Assembly (NCBI RefSeq): GCF_036245865.1 | Contig: NZ_BTTW01000009.1 | Location: 124,001-188,000 of the forward strand | Direction of reading: 5' to 3' | Length of the DNA: 64,000 bases | Origin: Corallococcus caeni | GTDB taxonomy: Bacteria; Myxococcota; Myxococcia; Myxococcales; Myxococcaceae | Shown here: positions 9,371 to 17,464 of the stretch, piece after piece | Layout of the letters: each line of letters opens with the position of its first letter | How positions within the stretch are numbered: position 1 is the stretch's first letter | The notes under the pieces: model-generated | The model's database searches: none | What the model was told of the DNA's origin: nothing | What the model saw: the letters and a program-made list of their open reading frames with translations, nothing else | Made by a program: the position numbers and the translations under genes

Positions 9371-10522
9371 ATGCCCCACGCCGAGGCCAGGGTCGTCCAT
9401 TCGCTGAAGCAACACCTGCTCAAGCATGGGCTGCGAAAGTCTCGCGTCCTGCACCTGCTGGTGGACGCGCATCCTTCGTACGTCCACAGCCCGGTCGCCC
9501 GGGACCTGGAGCCCATGACGCGGCTCACGCTGGAGGGCACAAGGCCCGACATCCTGTGCAGCGTGGCGCAGCCCGAAGGCGTCCTCGTCACGGGCATCGA
9601 GGTGAAGGTTTCCGAGAGGGATTGGGTCCAGGGCCTGGGTCAGGCGCACAGCTATCGCGCGGGCGTCCACCACGCCTACCTCGCCCTGCCCACGCCTGCG
9701 GGCGAGCTCCGCGCCCCCACGCTCGCGCAGGCGCGGCGCATCGGTGTCGGCATCCTCGCGCAGGACTCGAAGCACTGGGTGGAGGTCCTTCCGCCCGAAG
9801 ACCCCTCCCCGCTGCCACGCGCCGTCAGCCAGGCCTCCGCCCTGCTCGAAGGCGTTCCCGCCGCGCGCAGCCTCCAGCTCAACCATCCGCTCAACTACCT
9901 CGCGGCCGCGTTCCTCGCGGACCGCGGAACCCCGTCCCAGTCGTTGCTGGAATCGCTTGCGGCTCATTGGGAGGCCCTGAAGAGCGAAGGAACCCGGAAG
10001 CAGGCCGCGACGGGAGCCAACACGCTCGGACTGCTGGACCTGGATTGGAAGCCGACAGTCGAGGGCCGGGCCGTGGCGGACCTCTTGGCCGCGCTCCACT
10101 TCGACCCGGACGCGCACTATGAGAAGCGCAAGCGGTTGATGGAGGTCCATCCAGCCTTCGCCGCCGTCGCGCGCTTCGTCCTCATCCGTCAGCCTGCGGT
10201 GCGCCTCATCCACCGGACGCTCATGGACCACGGAGGCAGTCTCACCCTGCCGAAGCTGGCGGTGGCCGCCGGCCGGGAGGACCTCGCACTGGCGACAGCC
10301 CTCTTCCTCGCGGATCCGTCCATCGAGCTCAAACCCGGCCTGCGCGGCCCGGACATCTATCCGTCCAATGTCTTCAAGCTGAAGCAGAACCTGTGGCACG
10401 CGGGGCTGCTCGATACCAAGGCGCACAGCTCCTCCGGCAAGAAGGCCAGCGTCTACAGGCCAGATGAAGACGTCTGGGCTCTGCCGCGCGACAAGCACGA
10501 CACTCGCCACACGGCCACTTGA
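9371..10522 (+). CDS. PD-(D/E)XK nuclease-like protein
   Basis: The 383-residue cytoplasmic protein contains a readable restriction-endonuclease-like core. Asp60 lies in TRPDIL, Glu77 and Lys79 in GIEVKV, and Gln91 with Tyr95 in GQAHSYR. This D / E-x-K / Q-x3-Y spacing is that of the RecB-like branch of the PD-(D/E)XK superfamily. The C-terminal half (about residues 240-365) is helical and could be a DNA-binding region. It is coupled to the upstream hypothetical gene with a 5-base gap. Its stop codon overlaps the -35 element of the next promoter. Nuclease activity and target are inferred from the motif only. Confidence 0.7.
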   Translation: MPHAEARVVHSLKQHLLKHGLRKSRVLHLLVDAHPSYVHSPVARDLEPMTRLTLEGTRPDILCSVAQPEGVLVTGIEVKVSERDWVQGLGQAHSYRAGVHHAYLALPTPAGELRAPTLAQARRIGVGILAQDSKHWVEVLPPEDPSPLPRAVSQASALLEGVPAARSLQLNHPLNYLAAAFLADRGTPSQSLLESLAAHWEALKSEGTRKQAATGANTLGLLDLDWKPTVEGRAVADLLAALHFDPDAHYEKRKRLMEVHPAFAAVARFVLIRQPAVRLIHRTLMDHGGSLTLPKLAVAAGREDLALATALFLADPSIELKPGLRGPDIYPSNVFKLKQNLWHAGLLDTKAHSSSGKKASVYRPDEDVWALPRDKHDTRHTAT

Positions 10523-10570
10523 CTACAACTGTAGCCATGACATATCGCTCCTGACTACAACTGTCGTCAG
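10519..10570 (+). promoter_or_regulatory. Promoter with tandem BlaI/CopY-like operators
   Basis: Two dyads with the core TACAACTG are centred 32 bases apart. The first, CTACAACTGTAG (10523-10534), is a perfect palindrome around TACA-N2-TGTA, the core bound by BlaI, MecI and CopY repressors. The second, 10551-10570, pairs CTGACTACA with TGTCGTCAG with one mismatch in 9 bp. A TTGACT -35 box (10519-10524) runs into operator 1, and a weak -10 (CATATC, 10541-10546) follows at 16 bases. Operator 2 ends in the AGGAGG ribosome site of the next gene. A repressor bound here would block both promoter and start region. Confidence 0.6.
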
Positions 10571-10580
10571 GAGGCGTGCG

Positions 10581-10841
10581 ATGGACAGACCGCTGCGAGG
10601 ACCGCCGACCTTCCGTGAGGGCCTGGGCTGGCTGCTGGCCCTCCACCTCCTGTTCGCGCTGACGCCTCCCCTGCACCTGGCTGAGACGCTGAGCACCGGG
10701 GCGCACAAGGCCCGCGTCTGGTGGAAGGTCGCGGACACCGTGCGCCGTCACGCGGCGCCACTCATGCGCGCGGAGCTGGAGTCCTGGTGGTGCGAGGCGC
10801 TGGCGGCCCGGAGCACTCCCGAGACGTCATGCGCGAGCTGA
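10581..10841 (+). CDS. Small hypothetical protein under a BlaI/CopY-like operator
   Basis: This 86-residue product is not recognised. A hydrophobic stretch (about residues 14-31, GLGWLLALHLLFALTPPLHL) could be a membrane anchor or uncleaved signal, followed by an amphipathic Arg/Trp-rich tail. The start is well supported by AGGAGG (10569-10574), 6 bases upstream. Its 3' end overlaps the peptidase gene by 13 bases in another frame, implying translational coupling. Together with the operator, this suggests it is the first gene of a repressor-controlled two-gene unit. Confidence 0.6.
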   Translation: MDRPLRGPPTFREGLGWLLALHLLFALTPPLHLAETLSTGAHKARVWWKVADTVRRHAAPLMRAELESWWCEALAARSTPETSCAS

Positions 10842-13018
10842 GCCTCGTCCTGGCCCTGCTGGGCGTCACGGCCTCCGCCCTGCCCCCGGACCCCTTCCTG
10901 CTCCAGTACGCCCAGACGCGCCAGTTCAACAACGGCCGCCCCACGGTGCTGCGCATCACGCCGGACGCGCGGACGGTCTTCTTCCTTCGCAGCCCGCCCA
11001 CCTCCAGCGTGATGACGCTGTTCTCGTTCGACGTGGCCACCGGCCAGACGCGCGAATGGCTCACGCCGGAGCGCCTCCTCCAGGGCGCGGAGGAGACGCT
11101 GAGCGCGCAGGAGAAGGCCCGCCGCGAACGCACGCGCACCACGACGCGGGGCTTCACCACCTACGCCCTCTCCGAGGACGGCACGAAGCTGCTGCTTCCC
11201 CTGTCCGGCAGGCTCTACGTCGTGGAGCGCGCCACCGGAAGGGTCTCCGAGCTGCCCACGGGCCCCGGCGCCTTCGACGCGCAGCTCTCCCTGGACGGAC
11301 AGCAGGTGGCCTACGTGCGCGGCCACGACGTCTACCGCATCGACCTCCGGACTCGCACCGAGCACGCCGTCACGCGCGGCGGCACGGCGGACGTGTCGCA
11401 CGGGCTGGCGGAGTTCGTCGCCCAGGAGGAGATGGGCCGCCTGTCCGGCTTCTGGTGGAGCCCTGACGCGAAGGCCATCGCCTTCACCGAAGTGGACACG
11501 CGCGACGTCGAGAAGCTCTCCGTCGTGGACGTGATGCACCCCGAGCAGCCCGCGGACGCCTTCCCCTTCCCTCGCGCGGGCCGGGCGAACGCGAAGGTCC
11601 GGCTGGGCATCGCGTCCCTCCCCGGGAACAAGACGGTCTGGGTGAGGTGGGACGCGGAGCGCTACCCCTACCTCGCCACCGTGCGCTGGCCCGCGAAGGG
11701 CCCCCTGACGGTGCTCGTGCAGAACCGCGCGCAGACGGAGGAGTGCCTGCTCGCGGTGGACCCGCGCACGGGCGCCACGCGCACCCTGCTGGTGGAGCGG
11801 GATGACGCGTGGCTCAACCTGGATCAACGCTTCCCCTCCTGGCTGGAGGATGGCTCCGGCTTCCTCTGGCTCACCGAACGCAACGGCGCGCCCGAGGTCG
11901 AGCTGCGCCACCCGGACGGCGGCCTCGCGCGCACCTGGGTGGGCCCCGAGGCCGGCTTCCGGCACCTCGTGCAGTTCGTGGGGCGGACCCGCACGCTCTA
12001 CTTCCTCGGAGGCCCCAACCCCACCGAGCGCTACCTGTACCGGATGACCGCGGACGGAAGGGCCACACGCGTCACGCAGGCGTCGGCGGGCCGCGCGCTG
12101 GAGAGCGCCGTCGTGTCCACGGACGGAGCGCTCGTCGCCCTCTCCACGGAAGGCCCCGAGCGGATGAGGCAGGTCCACCTGCTCCAGGCGGATGGGACCC
12201 GGGTGGGCCAGCTCCCGTCCGTGGCGCTGGAGCCCTCCACGCGCCTCCAGCTCGACGTGCGGCAGGTCGGCGCGGAGCGCTTCTGGGCCGCGCTCGTGAG
12301 GCCTCGCGACTTCAAGCCCGGCGTGAAGCTGCCCGTCATCGTCCAGGTGTACGGCGGGCCCACGGTCACCGTCGTCCACCAGTCCCTGGCGCAGAACCTC
12401 CTCTCGCAGTGGATCGCCGACCACGGCTTCCTGGTCGTGAAGTTCGACGGGCACGGGACGCCCCTGCGGGGCCGCGCCTGGGAGCGCGCCCTGAAGTACG
12501 ACGTCTACGGCATCACGCTGGATGATCAGGTGTCCGCGCTCCGGGCGCTCGCCGCGGAGGTCCCCGAGCTGGACCTGGACCGCGTGGGCATCGAGGGCTG
12601 GAGCTTCGGCGGGGACCTGGCCGCGCTCGCGGCGCTCCACCGGCCCGACGTCTTCAAGGCCGCCGTGGCCGGGGCCGCGACCGCGGATGAGCGCGACTAC
12701 GACACGCACTACACCGAGCGCTACCTGGGGCTGCCCCAGGAACATCCCGACGCCTACGCGAAGGGCTCACTGCTCACGTACATCCGGGAGGACCGGCCCA
12801 TCGCCAGGCTGCTGCTCGTGCACGGCACGGCGGACGACAACGTCCTCTTCTTCCACACGCTCAAGCTGTCGGACGCGCTGCTGCGCGCGGGCAAGGACCA
12901 CGACGTCCTTCCGCTCAGCGGAGCCACGCACCGGGTGACGGATCCGCTCGTCACCGCGAGGCAGTGGGAGCGCGTGATGCGGCACTTCCAGTCCGCGCTC
13001 AAGGCTTCCGCGCCGTGA
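10829..13018 (+). CDS. Dipeptidyl-peptidase IV family serine peptidase (S9B)
   Basis: The exported 729-residue peptidase should release dipeptides, typically Xaa-Pro, from peptide N-termini. A signal peptide (about residues 1-18) is followed by a beta-propeller region with the Glu pair of AEFVAQEEM, which in DPP-IV binds the substrate N-terminus. The C-terminal alpha/beta-hydrolase has nucleophile Ser592 in GWSFGG (GWSYGG in most relatives), Asp669 in HGTADDNV and His701 in THRVTD. The ATG at 10829 is the first that gives a signal peptide. The last 20 bases overlap the convergent methyltransferase gene. Confidence 0.92.
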   Translation: MRELSLVLALLGVTASALPPDPFLLQYAQTRQFNNGRPTVLRITPDARTVFFLRSPPTSSVMTLFSFDVATGQTREWLTPERLLQGAEETLSAQEKARRERTRTTTRGFTTYALSEDGTKLLLPLSGRLYVVERATGRVSELPTGPGAFDAQLSLDGQQVAYVRGHDVYRIDLRTRTEHAVTRGGTADVSHGLAEFVAQEEMGRLSGFWWSPDAKAIAFTEVDTRDVEKLSVVDVMHPEQPADAFPFPRAGRANAKVRLGIASLPGNKTVWVRWDAERYPYLATVRWPAKGPLTVLVQNRAQTEECLLAVDPRTGATRTLLVERDDAWLNLDQRFPSWLEDGSGFLWLTERNGAPEVELRHPDGGLARTWVGPEAGFRHLVQFVGRTRTLYFLGGPNPTERYLYRMTADGRATRVTQASAGRALESAVVSTDGALVALSTEGPERMRQVHLLQADGTRVGQLPSVALEPSTRLQLDVRQVGAERFWAALVRPRDFKPGVKLPVIVQVYGGPTVTVVHQSLAQNLLSQWIADHGFLVVKFDGHGTPLRGRAWERALKYDVYGITLDDQVSALRALAAEVPELDLDRVGIEGWSFGGDLAALAALHRPDVFKAAVAGAATADERDYDTHYTERYLGLPQEHPDAYAKGSLLTYIREDRPIARLLLVHGTADDNVLFFHTLKLSDALLRAGKDHDVLPLSGATHRVTDPLVTARQWERVMRHFQSALKASAP

Positions 13019-13769
13019 TGAGCGGCTGGTTGAAGCCCGTCTCCTCCGGCGTGTACCAGCGCGGATCCACGAGCCCCGCCTTCGTGAGCGCCTGCTCCAG
13101 CTCCACGGGTTGCAGCAGCCGGTAGACGCCGGTGTGCTCGGTGGTGTGCCAGACGCCGGACTCCTGGCGCAGGATGAACTGGCGCACCGTGTACTGCCTC
13201 TCATCCACCGCCCAATCCCAGACCTGGAAGAGCACGCGGCGGCCCAGCGGGGTGTCCAGCACGCGCTCGGCGGTGAAGCGCGGCCGCTTCTCCAAGAGCG
13301 CGGTGTGGTCGCGCAGGCTCGCCACCAGCAGGCCCCCGGGCACCAGGCGCGACGCCATCGCGTGCGCGGCGTCATCCAGGTCCGAGTCCTCCAGCAGGTG
13401 CGCCATCGCGTTGTCGCACGACATCACCACGTGGAAGGTGCCCGGCACCTGCCAGTCCAGCATCCGCATGTCCGCCACGCCGGTGGTGAGGCTTACGTGC
13501 ATGGCGCGGGCCTCCCGCTCCGCGCGCGCCACGGCCGAAGGGCTCAGGTCCGTGGCGTGCACCGCGTAGCCCCGCGCCGCCAGCCCCAGCGCCTGCGTGC
13601 CGATGCCGCACGCGCAGTCCAGCACCCGGCGCGGCGGCGGCGCGCCCGAGCGGCGCAAGAGCGCGTCCAGCACCGCGCCCTGCCGGTCCACCGACTGCTC
13701 CCAGTCCGCGAAGAGCAGGTGGTACTCCTCGGCCAGCCCTTCGTAGAAGTCCAGGACGCTGTCAGACAT
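12999..13769 (-). CDS. Class I SAM-dependent methyltransferase
   Basis: The 256-residue cytoplasmic enzyme has the Rossmann methyltransferase motif I as VLDCACGIGTQALGL, an acidic ribose-binding position in HATDLSPSAV, and motif IV as MSCDNAMAHLL. The substrate is unknown; overall order resembles UbiE/glycine-sarcosine methyltransferase-like enzymes. It converges with the peptidase gene, sharing 20 bases, and runs divergently from the fructose operon with a 215-base gap. Confidence 0.88.
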   Translation of the reverse strand: MSDSVLDFYEGLAEEYHLLFADWEQSVDRQGAVLDALLRRSGAPPPRRVLDCACGIGTQALGLAARGYAVHATDLSPSAVARAEREARAMHVSLTTGVADMRMLDWQVPGTFHVVMSCDNAMAHLLEDSDLDDAAHAMASRLVPGGLLVASLRDHTALLEKRPRFTAERVLDTPLGRRVLFQVWDWAVDERQYTVRQFILRQESGVWHTTEHTGVYRLLQPVELEQALTKAGLVDPRWYTPEETGFNQPLITARKP

Positions 13770-13984
13770 GACGGCTTCCCCTTTAACACCCCCATGCGGG
13801 CCGTCACGCGCAGGGACGCCGGACGTCGGCTGTCCGTCATGTCGCTGGCGGGAGGTCTTCCCCTCTGGGAGCTGTTACCAGGAAGACGGGACTCGGGAAG
13901 CCCGCGCGGCAGGGGCGGACACCGGGCAGGATGCACCGTCGTTCCCCGCGTGAAGCCCGCGCGCACCCGAAGCAAGGAGCCCCG
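13770..13984. promoter_or_regulatory. Divergent promoter region upstream of the fructose operon
   Basis: This 215-base gap separates the methyltransferase and fruB. An inverted repeat GTCTTCC (13855-13861) and GGAAGAC (13881-13887) could form a 7-bp hairpin in the fruB leader, and a strong AAGGAG ribosome site lies at 13974-13979. I saw no classical FruR/Cra site and no regulator gene nearby. Confidence 0.4.
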
Positions 13985-16480
13985 ATGTTGATGCTGACGC
14001 CCTCGCAGGTCCGCCTGGGATGGGCCGCCGCGAACAAGGCGGAGGCCATCCGCCTGGTCGGACAGGTGATGGTGGAGTCCGGCTTCATCTCGCCCGGCTA
14101 CGTGGACAGCATGCTCAAGCGCGAGCAGGTGGCCGCGACCTTCCTCGGCCACGGCATCGCCATTCCGCACGGCCTGCCGGAGGCGCGCGACCTGGTGCTG
14201 CGCACGGGCGTCGTCGTGGTGCAGTTCCCCACCGGGGTCGTCTGGAGCGAGGACGGCCACGCGCACCTCGTGGTGGGCATCGCGGCGAAGTCCGATGAAC
14301 ACCTCCAGGTGCTCGCCAACCTCACCGGAGTGCTGGACGACGAGGCCCAGGCCGTGGCCCTGGCCTCCACCCTGGACACGGCCGCCATCATCCAGGCGCT
14401 CAACGGCCCCGGCGCGGATCCGCGGCCGGAGCCCCAAGCCGCTCCCGTGCTCGACGGCCGCGCGCTCCAGGTCCTGTCCCCTTCACCGCATGGCCTGCAT
14501 GCGCGGCCCGCCACGGTGCTGGTGGAGGTGGTGCGCCGCTTCCGCGCGGACGTCACCGTCCACCACGAAGGGCGGCAGGCGAACGCCCGCAGCCTCCTGT
14601 CGCTCCTGCGCCTGGGCGCGGGGGGCGGCTCGACGCTGACGCTCACGGCGGCGGGGGAAGACGCGGACGCGGTGCTCCGCGCGCTGCGAGACGCCTTCGA
14701 CGCGGGCCTGGGCGAGACCACCACCAACGCTCCCACTCCGGAGCCAATCCCCACCGGGGTGCTCGACTACGAGGGGACGCTGGTCGCGGGCCTGTCCGCG
14801 TCGCCGGGCATCGCGGCCGGGCCCATCTGGGCCTTCCAGCGTGAACGGCTGGAGGTGGACGAGCGGGCCGCCGACGCCGCGCGGGAACACCTGCTGCTGG
14901 AGGAGGCGCTGGCCGGGGCGGCGGCGGAGCTGCGCCAGCTGCACGAGGGCTTCCTCCTGAAGGCCGGAGCGCAGCGGGCCGCCATCTTCAAGGCGCACCT
15001 GGAGCTGCTGGACGACCCGGAGATGCTGGCGGAGTCGCACGGCCTCATCGACACGGGCCTGAGCGCGGGCGCGTCCTGGCGCCGCGTCTTCGAGAGCCGC
15101 GCGGAGGCGCTGGCCGCGCTGGATGAGCCGGTGATGGCCGCGCGCTCCGCCGACCTGCGGGACGTGGGCCGGCGCGTGCTGCGGCCGCTGGCCCGGGTGC
15201 TGGAGGGCACGCCCGCCTTCCCGGACCACCCCGTGGTGCTGCTGGCGGAGGACCTGGCGCCGTCGGACACCGCGAAGCTGGACCCCGCCATGGTGCTGGG
15301 CCTGTGCACGGCGAGCGGCGGCACCACGTCGCACACGGCCATCATCGCGCGCTCGCTGGACCTGCCGGCGGTGGTGGCGGTGGGGCCGTCGGTGCTGGAC
15401 CTGCGGGATGGCCAGCACTGCATCCTGGACGGGGACGCGGGCGTGCTCGTCGTGGGCCCTTCGGAGCGGGACCGGACGAAGGCCGCGCACCAGCGCGAGC
15501 GGATCCGCACGCGGCGCGAGGAGGAGAAGCTGGAGCGCTACCGGCCCGCCATCACGCTCGACGGCAAGCGCGTGGAGGTGGCCGCGAACATCAGCGAGGC
15601 CGCGGATGCGCGCAAGGCCGTGGACGCGGGCGGCGAGGGCGTGGGGCTGATGCGCACGGAGTTCCTCTTCCTCAAGCGCGACGAACCGCCCGGCGAGGAG
15701 GAGCAGTTCCACGCGTACCGCACCATGGTCCACGCGCTGAACGGCCTGCCGCTCATCCTGCGCACCCTGGACATCGGCGGGGACAAGCACGTGCCCTACC
15801 TGTCGCTGCCAGCGGAACAGAACCCGTTCCTCGGCGTGCGCGGCATCCGGCTGTGCTTCGAACGGGAGGACCTGTTCCGCACGCAGCTGCGCGCCATCCT
15901 GCGAGCGTCGAAGGAGGGGCCGGTCCGCATCATGTATCCGATGGTGGCCATGCCCGAGGAGCTGGCGAAGGCCCGCGCCATCACCGAGTCCGTGCGCCGC
16001 GAGGTCGGCGCGGCGCCGGTGGAGACGGGCATCATGATTGAAGTGCCCTCGGCGGTGATGATGGCGGAGCGGCTGGCGCGCGACGTGTCGTTCTTCTCCA
16101 TCGGCACCAACGACCTGACGCAGTACGTGCTGGCCATGGACCGGCAGCACCCGGTGCTCGCGCCCCAGGCGGACGGCCTGCATCCGGCCGTCTTGCGCAT
16201 GGTGGACCTCACGGTGAAGGCGGCGAGGCGGGCGGGCATCTGGGTGGGCGCGTGCGGTGGCATCGCGGGGGACCCGTCCGGCGCCGTGGTGCTGTCCGGA
16301 CTGGGCGTCACGGAGCTGAGCGTGGCCATCCCCAGCATCCCAGCGGTGAAGGCGCTGCTCCGGGGCATCTCCATGGCGGACGCGGAGGGGCTGGCGCGGC
16401 TGGCGCTGGAGTGTGGCAACGCCGCCGAGGTGCGAGGCCTGGTGCGCGGCCTGCTGGCCCGGAAGGAAGCGAAGGCATGA
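13985..16480 (+). CDS. fruB: Fructose PTS multiphosphoryl transfer protein (EIIA-HPr-EI fusion)
   Basis: The 832-residue fusion carries all soluble phosphotransferase steps from phosphoenolpyruvate to the sugar-specific EIIB. EIIA-Fru occupies about residues 1-150 with phospho-His62 (GIAIPHGLPEA). HPr lies at about 155-245 with phospho-His172 (GLHARPA). Enzyme I fills about 260-830 with phospho-His450 (GGTTSHTAIIAR), the PEP-site GTNDLTQY and active Cys757 (ACGG). Fusion of EIIA, HPr and EI makes the system independent of separate ptsHI genes. The start is chosen by the AAGGAG site; a second ATG two codons on is possible. The stop overlaps fruK by 4 bases (ATGA). Confidence 0.94.
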   Translation: MLMLTPSQVRLGWAAANKAEAIRLVGQVMVESGFISPGYVDSMLKREQVAATFLGHGIAIPHGLPEARDLVLRTGVVVVQFPTGVVWSEDGHAHLVVGIAAKSDEHLQVLANLTGVLDDEAQAVALASTLDTAAIIQALNGPGADPRPEPQAAPVLDGRALQVLSPSPHGLHARPATVLVEVVRRFRADVTVHHEGRQANARSLLSLLRLGAGGGSTLTLTAAGEDADAVLRALRDAFDAGLGETTTNAPTPEPIPTGVLDYEGTLVAGLSASPGIAAGPIWAFQRERLEVDERAADAAREHLLLEEALAGAAAELRQLHEGFLLKAGAQRAAIFKAHLELLDDPEMLAESHGLIDTGLSAGASWRRVFESRAEALAALDEPVMAARSADLRDVGRRVLRPLARVLEGTPAFPDHPVVLLAEDLAPSDTAKLDPAMVLGLCTASGGTTSHTAIIARSLDLPAVVAVGPSVLDLRDGQHCILDGDAGVLVVGPSERDRTKAAHQRERIRTRREEEKLERYRPAITLDGKRVEVAANISEAADARKAVDAGGEGVGLMRTEFLFLKRDEPPGEEEQFHAYRTMVHALNGLPLILRTLDIGGDKHVPYLSLPAEQNPFLGVRGIRLCFEREDLFRTQLRAILRASKEGPVRIMYPMVAMPEELAKARAITESVRREVGAAPVETGIMIEVPSAVMMAERLARDVSFFSIGTNDLTQYVLAMDRQHPVLAPQADGLHPAVLRMVDLTVKAARRAGIWVGACGGIAGDPSGAVVLSGLGVTELSVAIPSIPAVKALLRGISMADAEGLARLALECGNAAEVRGLVRGLLARKEAKA

Positions 16481-17433
16481 GGCCGACGAAGCCGGGCGTG
16501 GTGACGGTCACGTTGAACGCGGCCATCGACCAGACGCTGGAGTGTCCGGGGTTCACTGCGGGCGCGGTGAACCGTGTGGTGGCGGAGACGCGCACGCCCG
16601 GAGGCAAGGGCATCAACGTGGCGGCGTTCCTCGCGGGAGGTGCCCGGCCCGTGACGGCGGCGGGCTTCCTGGGCACGGACACCGTTGCGCTGTTCGAGGC
16701 GCTGTTCCGCGAGCGCGGCATCCAGGACCACTGCCTCCGGCTGCCCGGCTCCAGCCGCGTGAACATCAAGGTCGTGGACCGCACGAGCGGCGCGGTGACG
16801 GACCTGAACCTGCCCGGCCTGCGCGTGCCGGAGGAGGCGCTGGCCGCGCTGATGGCGACGCTGGATGCATTGGCGGAGGACCACGGCTGCTTCGTGCTGT
16901 CGGGCAGCGTACCGGCGGGAGTGCCCGCGTCCATCTACGCCACGTTGACGGAGCGCCTGCGAGCGAAGGGAGCACTGGTCGCGGTCGACACCAGCGGAGA
17001 GCCCCTGCGCCACGCGGTGGCCGCGAAGCCGGACTTCGTGAAGCCGAACGCGCACGAACTGGGCGAGCTGGTGGAGCGTCCGTTGAGGAACCCGGGCGAC
17101 GTGGCGCGCGCCGCGCGGGAGCTGCACGCGGGAGGCATCGGGCTGGTGGTGGTGTCACTGGGAGCGGACGGCGCGCTGTTCGTGTCGCACGACGGCGCGT
17201 GGCGGGCGCTGCCGCCGCCCGTGGAGGTGGCGAGCACCGTGGGCGCGGGCGACGCGCTGGTGGCGGGCGTGCTGGCGGCGAGGCTGGACGGGCACGACCT
17301 GGAGACCTGCGCGAGGAGGAGCACGGCCTTCGCGGCGGGGAAGCTCGCGAAGGTGGGCCCGGTGCCCCCGGCGCCGGAGCGGGTGGCGGAGCTGGTCCAC
17401 GCGGTGCGGATGCACCCGCTGGGCACGGCCTGA
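16477..17433 (+). CDS. fruK: 1-phosphofructokinase
   Basis: FruK phosphorylates fructose-1-phosphate, the product of FruA transport, to fructose-1,6-bisphosphate for glycolysis. The 318-residue protein has the PfkB N-terminal motif [14 protein letters not shown] and the C-terminal motif [11 protein letters not shown] with catalytic Asp259. The ATG shares bases with the fruB stop codon (ATGA), so translation is coupled. It is followed by fruA 31 bases downstream. Tagatose-6-phosphate kinase is an alternative family assignment, but the PTS context favours FruK. Confidence 0.93.
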   Translation: MRPTKPGVVTVTLNAAIDQTLECPGFTAGAVNRVVAETRTPGGKGINVAAFLAGGARPVTAAGFLGTDTVALFEALFRERGIQDHCLRLPGSSRVNIKVVDRTSGAVTDLNLPGLRVPEEALAALMATLDALAEDHGCFVLSGSVPAGVPASIYATLTERLRAKGALVAVDTSGEPLRHAVAAKPDFVKPNAHELGELVERPLRNPGDVARAARELHAGGIGLVVVSLGADGALFVSHDGAWRALPPPVEVASTVGAGDALVAGVLAARLDGHDLETCARRSTAFAAGKLAKVGPVPPAPERVAELVHAVRMHPLGTA

Positions 17434-17464
17434 GAGACAGCGGCACGACAAGGACTCGACGACG

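Noticed and set aside
10748-12745. 665-codon minus-strand frame opposite the DPP-IV gene
   Set aside because: Antisense of a gene with intact catalytic triad; no ribosome site and low-complexity content.
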